A DNA stretch of 64,000 nucleotides from Billgrantia campisalis (GTDB lineage Bacteria > Pseudomonadota > Gammaproteobacteria > Pseudomonadales > Halomonadaceae), in the NCBI RefSeq assembly GCF_022341425.1, contig NZ_JABFUC010000004.1, forward strand, positions 62,001 to 126,000, read 5' to 3'. Of this stretch, positions 9,565 through 19,200 are shown piece after piece. A program made the translations under genes and the position numbers. The notes beneath the pieces were generated by a model that did not search any database, was not told the origin of the DNA, and worked only from the letters and a program-made list of their open reading frames with translations. Position 1 is the first letter of the stretch. Every line of letters starts with the position of its first letter.

Positions 9565-11160
9565 TCACAGGTCATGCCCGAAGCGGCCTTCGGTACCGCC
9601 GTCCGGCCGGCTTGACATCAGCTCCAGGTCGAAGCTGCTCGGCCGGGGATTGCGCGACCGGGGGTTGCCCCCGCTGCCCTCCACCGGCTGGAAGCTGCCC
9701 AGCAGGTAGAACTCCAGGTCGCTGGGCGGCACGAAGGAGCCGGTGGGCAGGCGCACCTGCTCCTGGGCGAAGGAGCGGGCCAGCCGCGGGGTGACGAAGA
9801 TCACCAGCTCGGTCTGCTCCTTGACGTACTCCTGGCTGCGGAACAGCGCCCCCAGCACCGGCAGCTCGCCCAGCCCCGGCATCTTGGCGACATTCTCGCG
9901 CAGGCTCTCGTTGAGCATGCCGGCGATGGCGATGGTCTGGCCGTTGGCCAACTCCACCGTGGAGCTGGCGCTGCGCTTGGCCAGCGCCGGAATGAAGAAC
10001 TGGGCGCTCACCCCGCTGCCCACCCCCACCTGCAGGCTGTTGACCGGCACCAGGTCGGAGACCGAGACATCCACCTTGAGGTTGATGGTGCCGGAGTCCA
10101 GCACCGTGGGCAGGAATCCCAGCCCCACGCCGAACTCCTTGTGCTCGATGGCCACCTGGCCGTTGCCCTGGGGCACGGGAATGGGGAACTCGCCGCCGGC
10201 CAGGAACTGGGCCGGCTGGCCGGTCAGGGTGGTGAGGTTGGGCTCGGCGAGGATCTTGGCCACCCCCTCGCGGCTGGCGGCGTCCAGCACCAGGTTGAGC
10301 AGGTAGTCGCCCCGCTGGTAGCTGGCGAAGATGCCGGTATCGGCGATGGTGGCGGTGGCCGGGGCGAACTCAGTCACCGCCGGGCCGATGGGGGTGCCGC
10401 CGCCGAATACCGGCAGCCGGCCGCCTCCCAGGCCTTCCACTCCCTCGAACACCGCATCGGGGAAGCTGGCCCCGCCGCTGACCGCGCCGATGCGCAGCGC
10501 CGAGGAGCCAACGTTGAAGACGTTGAAGTTGGCCTCCAGGCGCTTGACCAGCGAGCGGGAGACCTCCGCCACCTTGACGTCGAGCATCACCTGCTGGGCG
10601 CCCCCCACCTGCATCAGGTTGAGCACCGCCCCCTCGCCGCCGGCGAAGCGGTTGGCCAGGCGCAGGGCGGTTTCCAGCCGCTCGGCGCTGGAGACCTGGC
10701 CGCTGAGCACGATGCCGTCCTGGGCCGAGCGCACCTGGATGTTCTCGCCGGGCAGCAGCTGGTGCAGGTTGCTCTTGAGCGTCTCCAGGTCGTGGGTCAC
10801 GGTGACGTTGAGCGCCCCCTCGACCCGCTCGCTCTGGTCCCACAGCACCACGTTGGTGGTGCCGGTGGACTTGCCCAGCACATAGAGCTGGCGCGAGCCC
10901 ATCACCACGATATCGGCGATCTCGGGGTTGCCCACCGAGACCACCCGCACCGGCCGGGGAAACTCCAGCACCTGGCCCTTGTTGATGGCCACCGCCACCG
11001 AGACCGAGCGGTCCTCGATGGGCATGGAGACGCTGCGCGGCGTGCCGCGATCCTGGGCCTCCACCTGGGCCGCCCAGCCCAGGGCCACTAGCGCCACCAG
11101 GGCAGCCGCCAGCCACTTGATGGCCCCGTGATGCCGATTGGGGTTGTCCTTGATGATCAT
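9565..11160 (-). CDS. rcpA: Tad secretin RcpA/CpaC
   Basis: Starting at the ATG at 11160 (AGGGGAGAA upstream), this is a 531-residue outer-membrane secretin. A signal peptide ends around AQVEAQD. The pilus-assembly N-domain (KGQVLEFPRPVRVVSVGNPE) and a BON-like region come next, then the secretin core with ILAEPNLTTLTGQPAQFLAGGEFP split over a loop and the C-terminal ELVIFVTPRLA. It forms the channel through which the Flp pilus emerges. An upstream in-frame codon would add 14 residues but lacks a good ribosome site. It lies between cpaB and the small lipoprotein. Confidence 0.94.
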   Translation of the reverse strand: MIIKDNPNRHHGAIKWLAAALVALVALGWAAQVEAQDRGTPRSVSMPIEDRSVSVAVAINKGQVLEFPRPVRVVSVGNPEIADIVVMGSRQLYVLGKSTGTTNVVLWDQSERVEGALNVTVTHDLETLKSNLHQLLPGENIQVRSAQDGIVLSGQVSSAERLETALRLANRFAGGEGAVLNLMQVGGAQQVMLDVKVAEVSRSLVKRLEANFNVFNVGSSALRIGAVSGGASFPDAVFEGVEGLGGGRLPVFGGGTPIGPAVTEFAPATATIADTGIFASYQRGDYLLNLVLDAASREGVAKILAEPNLTTLTGQPAQFLAGGEFPIPVPQGNGQVAIEHKEFGVGLGFLPTVLDSGTINLKVDVSVSDLVPVNSLQVGVGSGVSAQFFIPALAKRSASSTVELANGQTIAIAGMLNESLRENVAKMPGLGELPVLGALFRSQEYVKEQTELVIFVTPRLARSFAQEQVRLPTGSFVPPSDLEFYLLGSFQPVEGSGGNPRSRNPRPSSFDLELMSSRPDGGTEGRFGHDL

Positions 11161-11253
11161 GGCGATTCTCCCCTGCTTGCTGATGATTGACTCAAGCCGC
11201 ATTTGCCTACAAATTCCTACGTACCTCTTTCCTACGTGCCTCTGTTTATCTGT

Positions 11254-12075
11254 TCAGTTACGCACGTTGACCGTGCTGACCTGGGTGCCGCGAATGACGT
11301 TGACCTGGCGCTGCACCGGGGCGGCGCGCCGCGGGGGCGATGCCGGCTCCTCCCGGGGCTGCAGCTCCGGCAGGTTGAGCACCGAGCGCTGGGCGGTCAT
11401 CACGCCGTTGTCCTCCTCCTGCTCCAGGGGGTTGCGCAGGGTGAGCTGCACCTTGCCCTCCTGGGTGGCCTTGACCAGCTCCTCGGCCTGCCGGGTGGTC
11501 ACCTCCAGGGTCACCGCCCGCACGATCACCGGGCCATCGCGCTCCTGGGAGGCGATCTGGTCCACCGCCAGCACCTTGAGGTTGCGCAGCACGGTCTTGG
11601 TCTCCACGTCATTGCGGCTGCCATTGCGCCGGGAAGAGAGCACGTCGACCCGGTTGCCCGGCAGCAGGAAGCCCGCCACGCCCACCACGTCGTCGACCCG
11701 CACGCTCATGGCGCGCATGCCGGGGTCGAGCAAGGCAGCAAGGGCGCTGCCGCCCATGTGCTCGGAGACCCGCCCTTCCAGCACCACCTCCCCGGGGTAG
11801 ATCACCTGGTTGCTGACCCGCCCCACCACGCTCTCCACGTCGTTGAAGCTATTGGGCGGCACGATATCCTCGGGCATGGTCACCAGCTTGAGGTCCGAGG
11901 CCTGCACGGTGGTGCCGAAGGGCACCTGCAGCGCCGCCACCACCACCTGGCTGGCGTCGGCCAGCACATCCTTGTCGCCGCCCTGCTCCTGCATCCAGTT
12001 CATGGCCACCACGGCGGCGCCAAGGGCCATCATCAGTGAGATCGCGAACATCGCGAATATGCCTTTGCGTTTCAT
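11254..12075 (-). CDS. rcpC: RcpC/CpaB pilus-assembly protein
   Basis: This 273-residue protein has one N-terminal membrane helix (about 8-26) followed by an SAF-type domain (VVVAALQVPFGTTVQASDL) and an RcpC domain with RAMSVRVDDVVGVAGFLLPG. CpaB/RcpC proteins sit in the periplasm and contact the secretin. The start codon overlaps the stop of the upstream ATPase gene by 4 bp (ATGA), so the two are coupled. Confidence 0.93.
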   Translation of the reverse strand: MKRKGIFAMFAISLMMALGAAVVAMNWMQEQGGDKDVLADASQVVVAALQVPFGTTVQASDLKLVTMPEDIVPPNSFNDVESVVGRVSNQVIYPGEVVLEGRVSEHMGGSALAALLDPGMRAMSVRVDDVVGVAGFLLPGNRVDVLSSRRNGSRNDVETKTVLRNLKVLAVDQIASQERDGPVIVRAVTLEVTTRQAEELVKATQEGKVQLTLRNPLEQEEDNGVMTAQRSVLNLPELQPREEPASPPRRAAPVQRQVNVIRGTQVSTVNVRN

Positions 12076-13457
12076 GATGCAGTCCTCCCGTTCACGGCTT
12101 GGCTTTCCGTACTGGCTCGCGCATGGGCCCGCGCACTGTCGGAGAAGTCGCCGAAGTAGGTTTGCCAGGCCCAGCTCAGGGTCTCGCGGTCAGGGGCCGT
12201 CTCGCCCCGGTAGCTCAGTTGGTCCTGGGCCAGGCTCAGCAGGTCGCGGGGGTGGCAGGCGAGCAGCGGCACCTCGAAGCGGGCGTGCAGCTCGTCGATC
12301 ACGAAGTCGACCAGCGCCGGGTCGCAGGGCAGCCCCTGGGCGCGGCACTGCTGGGCCCAGATTTCGCGGTAGGCCTCCGGCGAGAGCGGCGCGAAGCGGA
12401 TCTTGTAGCCGATGCGGCGCAGGAAGGCGGCATCGGCGAGTGCCAGCGGGTCCAGGTTGGTGGAGAACACCAGGGCCACGTCGAAGGGCACGCTGAAGTG
12501 GTAGCCGTTGGCGAGCGACAGGAAGTCGCGGCGCTCCTCCAGCGGCACGATCCAGCGGTTGAAGAGCTCGGTGGGGGACATGCGCTGGCGGCCCAGGTCG
12601 TCGATCACCAGCATGCCGTTGTTGGCCAGCAGCTGCACCGGCGCCTGGTGGATATGGGTGGCGGCGTCATACTGGATCTCCAGGCGCTCCATGGTCAGCT
12701 CGCCCCCGGTGACCACACAGGGTCGCCGGCAGCGCACGTAGCGGGGGTCGTGGCCCTGGCCCAGGTAGAGCCGGGTGGGTGAGCCGGCCTCGGCCGGGTC
12801 CTCCAGGGAGTGGTGCACGGCGGGGTCGAAGCAGCGTACCGCCTTGCCACCCACCAGGATGGCGTGGGGAATCAGCACCTCGCCCTCCAGCAGCCGCACC
12901 AGGCGCCGGGCGATATAGCTCTTGCCGGTGCCCGCCTCGCCGTGGATAAACATGGCGCGGCCGGAGTGCAGCCCCGGGCCCAACTGGTCGAGCAGGCCCG
13001 GGTCGATCACCGTATCGGCGAAGGCGTCCATCACCCTGGCGCGGTGCACCGCCACGTCGCTGAGGGCCTGGGTGCTTACCCGGGCGCGGTAGGCCTCCAG
13101 GGTGACCGGTGCCATGCCGCTGTAGCCGTCGCGATTGAGCGCCTCCAGGGCCGAGGCGCGGCCCCGGTCGGTGAGCCCGTAGCGCAGCGCCCCGCCGGCG
13201 CCCTGGCCGCGCACCTCCACCCGCCCCTCGTCGCGCAGGAAGTGACACACCTCCTCCACCACGCTGCCGGCCAGCGCGCTCTCGCGGCTAAGCTGGTGCA
13301 GATCCAGCACGCCCTGCTCGAAGAGCTGCTTGACCAGCAGATCGCCCAGGTAGAGCGCCGAGAGTCCGGTCTCCTCCACCGTGCCGGGGCGCGGCGCGGC
13401 AAGCGCCGCCGCGCAGTCGGCGGTCGCATTGTGGCAGGTTGGCGCTGGCTGGTTCAT
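12072..13457 (-). CDS. AAA-type ATPase with N-terminal winged-helix-like region, in the Tad operon
   Basis: The likely start is the ATG at 13457 (GTGAGG upstream), giving 461 residues. Residues about 30-110 look like a winged-helix domain (LVKQLFEQGVLDLHQLSRES, then RYGLTDRGRASALEAL). The Walker A motif GEAGTGKS is at 173-180. Walker B is in NNGMLVIDDLGRQ, and VALVFSTNLDPLAL with a following RR matches sensor 1 and arginine-finger regions. It is not one of the classical Tad components, although it is cotranscribed with cpaB through a 4-bp overlap. A role in pilus regulation or assembly is inferred from that coupling alone. Confidence 0.8.
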   Translation of the reverse strand: MNQPAPTCHNATADCAAALAAPRPGTVEETGLSALYLGDLLVKQLFEQGVLDLHQLSRESALAGSVVEEVCHFLRDEGRVEVRGQGAGGALRYGLTDRGRASALEALNRDGYSGMAPVTLEAYRARVSTQALSDVAVHRARVMDAFADTVIDPGLLDQLGPGLHSGRAMFIHGEAGTGKSYIARRLVRLLEGEVLIPHAILVGGKAVRCFDPAVHHSLEDPAEAGSPTRLYLGQGHDPRYVRCRRPCVVTGGELTMERLEIQYDAATHIHQAPVQLLANNGMLVIDDLGRQRMSPTELFNRWIVPLEERRDFLSLANGYHFSVPFDVALVFSTNLDPLALADAAFLRRIGYKIRFAPLSPEAYREIWAQQCRAQGLPCDPALVDFVIDELHARFEVPLLACHPRDLLSLAQDQLSYRGETAPDRETLSWAWQTYFGDFSDSARAHARASTESQAVNGRTAS

Positions 13458-13535
13458 AAACGACCTCACACGATATAAAAAAGTTACAAAACAGCGTTTC
13501 GTTATAAAATCACCTGGCAATACCCGCTGGTTAAT

Positions 13536-13720
13536 CCCCTCTCACCTCAAACCTCGTCCCTGACTTATCCCTCGCACCTCGCCCCTCAAACCTCTTCCCT
13601 GACTTGCCCCTCTCACCTCTCACCTCTCACCTCTCACCTCTCACCTCGAACCTCGAACCTCGAACCTCGAACCTCGTCCCTGACTTATCCCTCGAACCTC
13701 GAACCTCGAACCTCGAACCT
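13536..13720. repeat. Compound heptamer tandem repeat inside the Tad operon
   Basis: About 185 bp consist almost entirely of 7-bp units. On the + strand these are CCTCTCA and CCTCGAA, so the operon transcript reads GAGGTGA and GAGGTTC. Four or more identical units lie in tandem at 13613-13646, 13646-13675 and 13692-13720. A 24-bp spacer-like block (CCTGACTTATCCCTCG and flanks) occurs twice, at 13551-13574 and 13673-13696. The array begins 2 bases after the tadV stop codon and ends about 80 bp before the ATPase start. Confidence 0.9.
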
Positions 13721-13721
13721 G

Positions 13722-14237
13722 TTATATCCAGATCATCCAACCCGTGGTTCCAATCGCAATCGACACCGCAAAGGGAAATTTCCGGCCCATCACCTCGCCC
13801 TCTTGCGGCGCGATATAGAGCGGTTTTCCGGTGACCGATAGCGTCTTTAGCATCAATCCATAGCGGCTCCAAGGCGATACGCTGCTCTTATTGAATAGCG
13901 CCGAGGCAGCGAAACCTATCCCGATAGCTCCTCCCACCAGAATGCTGGCCAATCCCGCCTGCAGCGCACCCAATGGCCCAAGAAAAGTACCCACCGCCGC
14001 CATCAGCTTGGCATCCCCGGCGCCGGTAAAGCCCATCAGATAGCCCGGCATCAGAATCGCCAGCCCCACCAGCAATCCATAGAGGGCGGCCAGGACACCG
14101 CTGGGGCCCGCCAGCGCTCCCTGCAGCAGCAGCCCGATGGCGGCCCCGGCCAGAACAAGGCGATTGGGGATACGCCGTTGACGCAGATCCCAGGCCGCCG
14201 CGCACACTACCAGCATTAGGCAAATGGCATACAGCAT
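13722..14237 (-). CDS. tadV: TadV/CpaA prepilin peptidase
   Basis: This 171-residue integral membrane aspartic protease is the short (A24A) form without the methylase domain. The two catalytic aspartates are D17 in AAAWDLRQRRIPN and D75 in the GAGD motif (FTGAGDAKLMA). Five or six hydrophobic segments fill the rest. It cleaves the leader of Flp and of the TadE/TadG pseudopilins. It lies directly downstream of flp with a GGGGAA ribosome site, and its stop codon abuts the tandem repeat. Confidence 0.94.
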   Translation of the reverse strand: MLYAICLMLVVCAAAWDLRQRRIPNRLVLAGAAIGLLLQGALAGPSGVLAALYGLLVGLAILMPGYLMGFTGAGDAKLMAAVGTFLGPLGALQAGLASILVGGAIGIGFAASALFNKSSVSPWSRYGLMLKTLSVTGKPLYIAPQEGEVMGRKFPFAVSIAIGTTGWMIWI

Positions 14238-14342
14238 ATTATTCCCCGAGAAACGACCTTCAAAATGAAAGAGTAAATCGCCGACTTCCTTGCCGGCGAA
14301 AATTGACTGTTACCAACCCTTTCACCCTTAACCACTACCTTA

Positions 14343-14543
14343 TTATAAAGTTTCTTCTTCACCTCCTTCACCTTGAAGCATCTCTGCAAGCGCACTTAGC
14401 CTATCAGCCGCTGCCTCACCTATTGTGACCATAATTATTACACCCACCGTAACAAGCAAGGCAGCCAACATCGCCCATTCCACCACCTCGGTGCCTTCCT
14501 CTTCCTGCCAGAATTTCTCGACCCCTTGCATCAGCTTGTTCAT
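14343..14543 (-). CDS. flp: Flp type IVb major pilin
   Basis: This 66-residue prepilin has a 17-residue leader ending in glycine, the processing site EEEGTEVVEWAMLAALL, and the obligatory glutamate at +5 (E22). Position +6 is tryptophan (W23) rather than the usual tyrosine. A single long hydrophobic helix follows, then a short acidic tail (EGGEEETL). It is the first gene of the Tad operon, with GGGAGAAAGG seven bases before the ATG. It is the structural subunit of the adhesive Flp fibre. Confidence 0.93.
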   Translation of the reverse strand: MNKLMQGVEKFWQEEEGTEVVEWAMLAALLVTVGVIIMVTIGEAAADRLSALAEMLQGEGGEEETL

Positions 14544-14639
14544 GACCTTTCTCCCGGAAACGTGTCAATCGATCTGCGTTGTGTCGTTACGGAGCGCCGG
14601 CCTGTCCGTTCGCTCACGTGACTGAGCATCGCTGTTACA

Positions 14640-14653
14640 AAGCGTTTACGCTT
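14640..14653. promoter_or_regulatory. Palindrome upstream of flp
   Basis: AAGCGTTTACGCTT is a perfect 6-bp inverted repeat around TT, about 97 bp upstream of the flp start. It resembles a dimeric-regulator operator; no specific protein can be assigned. Confidence 0.5.
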
Positions 14654-14661
14654 GGAGAATC

Positions 14662-14693
14662 TTGCAGGGGGATAGGAGTATTTTGCAGGGGGA
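14662..14693. promoter_or_regulatory. Pair of 11-bp direct repeats upstream of flp
   Basis: TTGCAGGGGGA occurs at 14662-14672 and again at 14683-14693, 21 bp apart centre to centre, i.e. two helical turns. This is the arrangement used by AraC-type proteins on half-sites, and an AraC-type gene sits at the other end of the pilus locus. The link between them is an inference. Confidence 0.5.
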
Positions 14694-15109
14694 CCGGCGG
14701 GACAATCGGGCGGCTGGCCGTCTGTCTGCTTGCAGCTAAGGCGCGGGTTAAAGTGTGTATAGCGCTCGACCCGGCGGCTGCCCAAGATTAATTAGACGGC
14801 GTGGCCCAGGCACCTTTTATCAAGTACAGTGTCTGTACAAGTATTCGCGCCGGGGCAGTGGCCTGTCAAAATATTGCAAATCGTTGAGTTGGGGAGGTTC
14901 CTGTCGCCGGATCGCGCGCTGAAGTCGAGGCGTCGAACCGTCCCTCCCACAGCCAGGCTGCCAACGGTAGCCGTCCTGGCAGGAGGTGCGGGGGCCGGCT
15001 GGGTGGCCCGAGCGAGGAGGCGTGATTTGTCGAATCTTGTCGCATTGTCCGGCGTCCAAGCTGTTGGGGTTTATGTGACAATGCCCCTTTGCCTGGCGCC
15101 ACCTACCCG

Positions 15110-16267
15110 ATGAGCCGTGCCATGAATCATCGTTTGCCGTTTTCGCTACCCGTTTCCCTGACGGTCGGGCGTGCCCTGCCCGCCCGGCTGTTCGTCCCAC
15201 TATTCGTTCTGCTGCCCGCCCTGCTGCTGGCGCTCGCCCTGCCCCAGGCGTCTGCCAACGAGCGCGCGGCGGTGATCGCCTCGCGGGTGACGCTGGAGCC
15301 CTGGTCCGACCCGCTGGAGGCGCTGGGCACCCTGCGCGCCGACGAGAGCGTGACGCTGTCGGCCACGGTGACCGAAACGGTGGCGGAGCTGAATTTTCGC
15401 GACGGCGAGGTGGTGGAGGCCGGACAGCTGCTGATTCGCCTGGAGGACGCCGAGCAGCAGGCCCAGCTGCGGGCTGCCGAGGCGCTGCGCGACGAGCGGC
15501 GCAGCGCGGTCACGCGGCTTAGCCAGCTGCAGGAGCGCAATATGGCCCCACGCGCCGACGTGGAGGACAGCCAGGCCCGCCTGCGCCAGGTGCAGGCGGA
15601 GATCCAGGGCCTGGAGGCGCGGCTGACCAACTACCGGCTGCGCGCGCCCTTCGACGGCGTGGTGGGCTTTCGCAATATCAGCGTGGGCAGCCTGGTGACG
15701 CCGGGCACCGAGCTGGTGACCCTGGACAAGACCGACGTGATGAAGCTCGACTTCCGGGTGCCGGAGGTGTTCCTGGCGATACTGGAGCCCGGCCTGCCGC
15801 TGACCGCGCGCAGCGCGGCCTTCCCCGACGAGCGCTTCTCGGGCGAGGTGGCCAGCATCGGCTCGCGCATCGACCCGGTCAGCCGCAGCGTGACGGTGCG
15901 CGCCGAGCTCGCCAACCCCGAGCTGCGCCTGCGCCCGGGCATGTTGATGGAGGTCGTGGTGGAGCGCCGCCCCCGGGACGCGGTGGTGGTGCCCGAGAGC
16001 GTGCTGATCCCCAGCGGCGAGCGCCACTTCGTGATGGTGATCGACGAGGCCAACGACAACCGCCTGGAGCGCCGCCGGGTGACGATCGGCGAGCGGCGCA
16101 CCGGCCAGGCCGAGATCCTGGAGGGCCTGGCCGCCGGCGAGCTGGTGGTCAGCCACGGCCTGCAGCGCACCCACGAGGGCGAGAGCGTGCGGCTGCTGGG
16201 CATCGCCGATGACGCCACCTCCATCGGCGAGATCCTCGAGGCGACCCGCGAAGAGGGCAACGCCTGA
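15110..16267 (+). CDS. RND efflux periplasmic adaptor (membrane fusion protein)
   Basis: The protein has about 385 residues. A signal anchor (LFVPLFVLLPALLLALALPQ) is followed by a biotinyl-lipoyl half-motif (LNFRDGEVVEAGQLLIRLED), a coiled-coil hairpin (about 110-170) and the second lipoyl half (YRLRAPFDGVVGFRNISVGS), then beta-barrel domains with LRPGMLMEVVVERR. It links an RND pump to an outer-membrane channel. The start is uncertain: ATG at 15110 or 15122, neither with a strong ribosome site. The stop overlaps the pump start (TGATG), so translation is coupled. Confidence 0.92.
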   Translation: MSRAMNHRLPFSLPVSLTVGRALPARLFVPLFVLLPALLLALALPQASANERAAVIASRVTLEPWSDPLEALGTLRADESVTLSATVTETVAELNFRDGEVVEAGQLLIRLEDAEQQAQLRAAEALRDERRSAVTRLSQLQERNMAPRADVEDSQARLRQVQAEIQGLEARLTNYRLRAPFDGVVGFRNISVGSLVTPGTELVTLDKTDVMKLDFRVPEVFLAILEPGLPLTARSAAFPDERFSGEVASIGSRIDPVSRSVTVRAELANPELRLRPGMLMEVVVERRPRDAVVVPESVLIPSGERHFVMVIDEANDNRLERRRVTIGERRTGQAEILEGLAAGELVVSHGLQRTHEGESVRLLGIADDATSIGEILEATREEGNA

Positions 16268-19200
16268 TGCGCCTCTCCGACCTCTCCGTCCAGCGGCCGG
16301 TGCTGGCCACGGTGCTGGCGCTGCTGATCGTGGCCTTCGGGCTGCTGGCCATGCAGCGCCTGCCGCTGCAGGAGTACCCCGCCATCGACCCGCCGGTGGT
16401 GAGCATCGACACCCGCTATCCGGGCGCTTCCGCCAGCGTGGTGGAAACGCGGATTACCCAGCTGCTGGAGGACCGCATCGCCGGGGTGGAGGGCATCGAG
16501 CTGATCACCTCCTCCAGCCAGGACGGCCGCTCGCGGATCAACATCGAGTTCGGCCTGGACATGGATATCGACGCGGCCGCCAACGACGTGCGCGACCGCA
16601 TCTCGGGCGCGCTGCGCAACCTGCCCGGCGACGCCGACCCGCCGGAGGTGCAGAAGGCCGATTCCAGCGAGGAGGTGGTGCTGTGGCTGGCGCTCTCCGG
16701 CGAGGGCTACAGCGTGCTCGAGCTGACCGACTACGCCGACCGCTACCTGGTGGACGGCTTCTCGGTGCAGCCCGGCGTCTCCCGGGTGCGCGTGGGCGGC
16801 GGGCGCGAGTACGCCATGCGGGTGTGGCTCGACCGCAACGCCCTGGCGGCGCGCAACCTCACCGTGAGCGACGTGGAGAGCGCGCTGCGCGCGGAGAACG
16901 TGGAGCTGCCGGCGGGCGCCATCGAGTCCCGCGACCGCCAGTTTCGGGTGCGCCTGCCGCGCAGCTTCAACCAGCCCGACGACTTCGAGCGCCTGGCGCT
17001 GACCCAGGGCAGCGACGGCTACCTGGTACGGCTGGGCGATGTGGCGCGGGTGGAGATCGGCTCGGTGGAGGACCGCTCGGTGTTTCGCGCCAACGGCGTG
17101 CCGATGGTGGGCCTGGGGATCATGAAGCAGTCCACCGCCAACGTGCTGGAGGTCTCCCAGGGGGTGCAGGCCGAGCTGGCGCGGATACAGGACAGCCTGC
17201 CGGAGGGCATGACGCTGGCCCTCAACTACGACGCCTCGGTGTTCGTCTCCGGCGCCATCAAGCAGGTGGTGATCACCCTGTTCATCGCCCTGGGGCTGGT
17301 GGTGGTGGTGATCTTCCTGTTCCTCGGCAACGTGCGCACCACCCTGATTCCCGCGGTGACGGTGCCGGTGGCAATGATCGGCGCCTTCATGGCGCTGGCG
17401 CTGATGGGCTTCTCGATCAACCTGCTGACGCTGCTGGCGCTAGTGCTGGCCATCGGGCTGATCGTCGACGACGCCATCGTGGTGCTGGAGAACATCCATC
17501 GGCGCATGCATGACTTCGGCGAGAGCCCGCTGGTGGCGGCCTTTCGCGGCACCCGCCAGATCGCCTTCGCGGTGATCGCCACCACCCTGGTGCTGATCGC
17601 CGTGTTCGTGCCGCTGGCGTTCCTGCAGGGCAATGTCGGCCGGCTGTTCACCGAGTTCGCCCTGACCATGGCCGCCGCGGTGGCGATCTCCAGCGTGCTG
17701 GCGCTGTCGCTGACGCCGATGATGGCCTCCAAGATCCTCAAGCCCTCGATGCACGAGGGGCGCATCGCCCTGGCCGTACAGTGGCTGCTGGAGCTCTCCC
17801 AGCGGGTCTACCGCTTCCTGCTGACCTGGGTGCTCAAGGCCCGGGTGGCGGTGCTGGCGGCGTTCGTGGCGCTGATCGCCGCCACGGTGTGGCTGGCCGA
17901 CCTGCTGCCCAGCGAGTACACCCCCCAGGAGGATCGCGGCAGCTTCATCATCCTGGTCAACGGCCCCGAGGGCGCCACCTTCGACTATGTAATGGACTAC
18001 ATGAACGAGATCGAGGCGCGCCTGGAGCCGCTGCGCGAAGCCGGCGAGCTGGAACGGGTGCTGGTGCGCGCCCCCCGCGGCTTCGGCAATATCGAGAACT
18101 TCAACGGCGGCTTCGTGATCATCGGCATGGCCGAATGGGGCACCCGGCGCGACGCCTGGACCATCATGAACGAGGTGCGCGGCAAGCTGGAGACCCTGCC
18201 CGGGGTGCAGGCCTTCCCGGTGATGCGCCAGGGCTTCGGCCAGCGCATCAGCAAGCCGGTAGCGTTCGTGCTGGGCGGCGGCACCTATGAGGAGCTGGCC
18301 GAGTGGCGCGACACCCTGCTGGCGCATATCCGCGAGGACAACCCGCGGCTGGTGGGGCTGGACAGCGACTACCGCGAGACCCAGCCGCAGCTGCGGGTGG
18401 ACATCGACTACGCCCGGGCCGCGGACCTGGGGGTCACCGTGACCGAGATCGGCCGCACCCTGGAGGTGCTGCTGGGCGGGCGCAACGTGACCCGCTACCT
18501 GGACAACGGCCAGGAGTACGACGTGATCGTCGAGGGCGACCGGGCCAGCCAGTCGAGCCCCCGGGCGCTGGACAACATCCAGGTACGCTCGTCCCGCTCT
18601 GGCGAGCTGATCCCCCTGGCCAGCCTGGTGAGCTTCACCGACTTCGCCGGGGCCAGCACCCTGAACCGCTTCAACCGGCTGCGCGCCATCACCATCGAGG
18701 CCAACCTGGCCGACGGCTACTCCCTGGGCGAGGCGCTGGACTACCTGGAGGCCGCCGCCGCCGAGGTGCTGCCCGGCCAGGCGCAGACCGATGTGGCCGG
18801 CGCCTCGCGGGACTTCCGCCAGGCCAGTGGCGCCACCACCTTCCTGCTGATCCTGGGTGCGCTGGTGGTGTTCCTGGTACTGGCGGCGCAGTTCGAGAGC
18901 TTCATCCACCCCTTCGTGATCATGCTCACCGTGCCGCTGGCGATGAGCGGCGCCATGCTCGGGCTGTTCGTTACCGGCCAGTCGCTGAACATCTATAGCC
19001 AGGTGGGGCTGGTCATGCTGATTGGGCTGGCGGCCAAGAACGGCATCCTGATCGTGGAGTTCGCCAACCAGCTGCGCGACCAGGGGCTGGCCTTCCGCGA
19101 CGCCCTGCTCGACGCCGCGGTGACCCGCCTGCGGCCGATCCTGATGACCGCGGTGACCACCATGGCGGGTTCCATACCGCTGATCGTCGCGAGCGGCGCC

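Larger units (their letters stand above)
14544..15109. other. Divergent control region between flp and the RND efflux genes
   Basis: These 566 bases hold no convincing gene. The half next to flp contains a 14-bp palindrome and an 11-bp direct repeat (listed separately), consistent with control of the pilus operon. The half next to the efflux genes is GC-rich with no clear operator, and no local regulator gene (TetR/MarR type) is present for the pump. Confidence 0.55.

Noticed and set aside
13536..13720. CRISPR array
   Set aside because: The period is 7 bp with no unique spacers, and no cas gene is nearby; it is a simple tandem repeat.
13604..13834. Short protein made of heptamer repeats (PLSPLTSHLSPLT type)
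   Set aside because: The frame is just the tandem repeat read through into the antisense of tadV, with no start signal.
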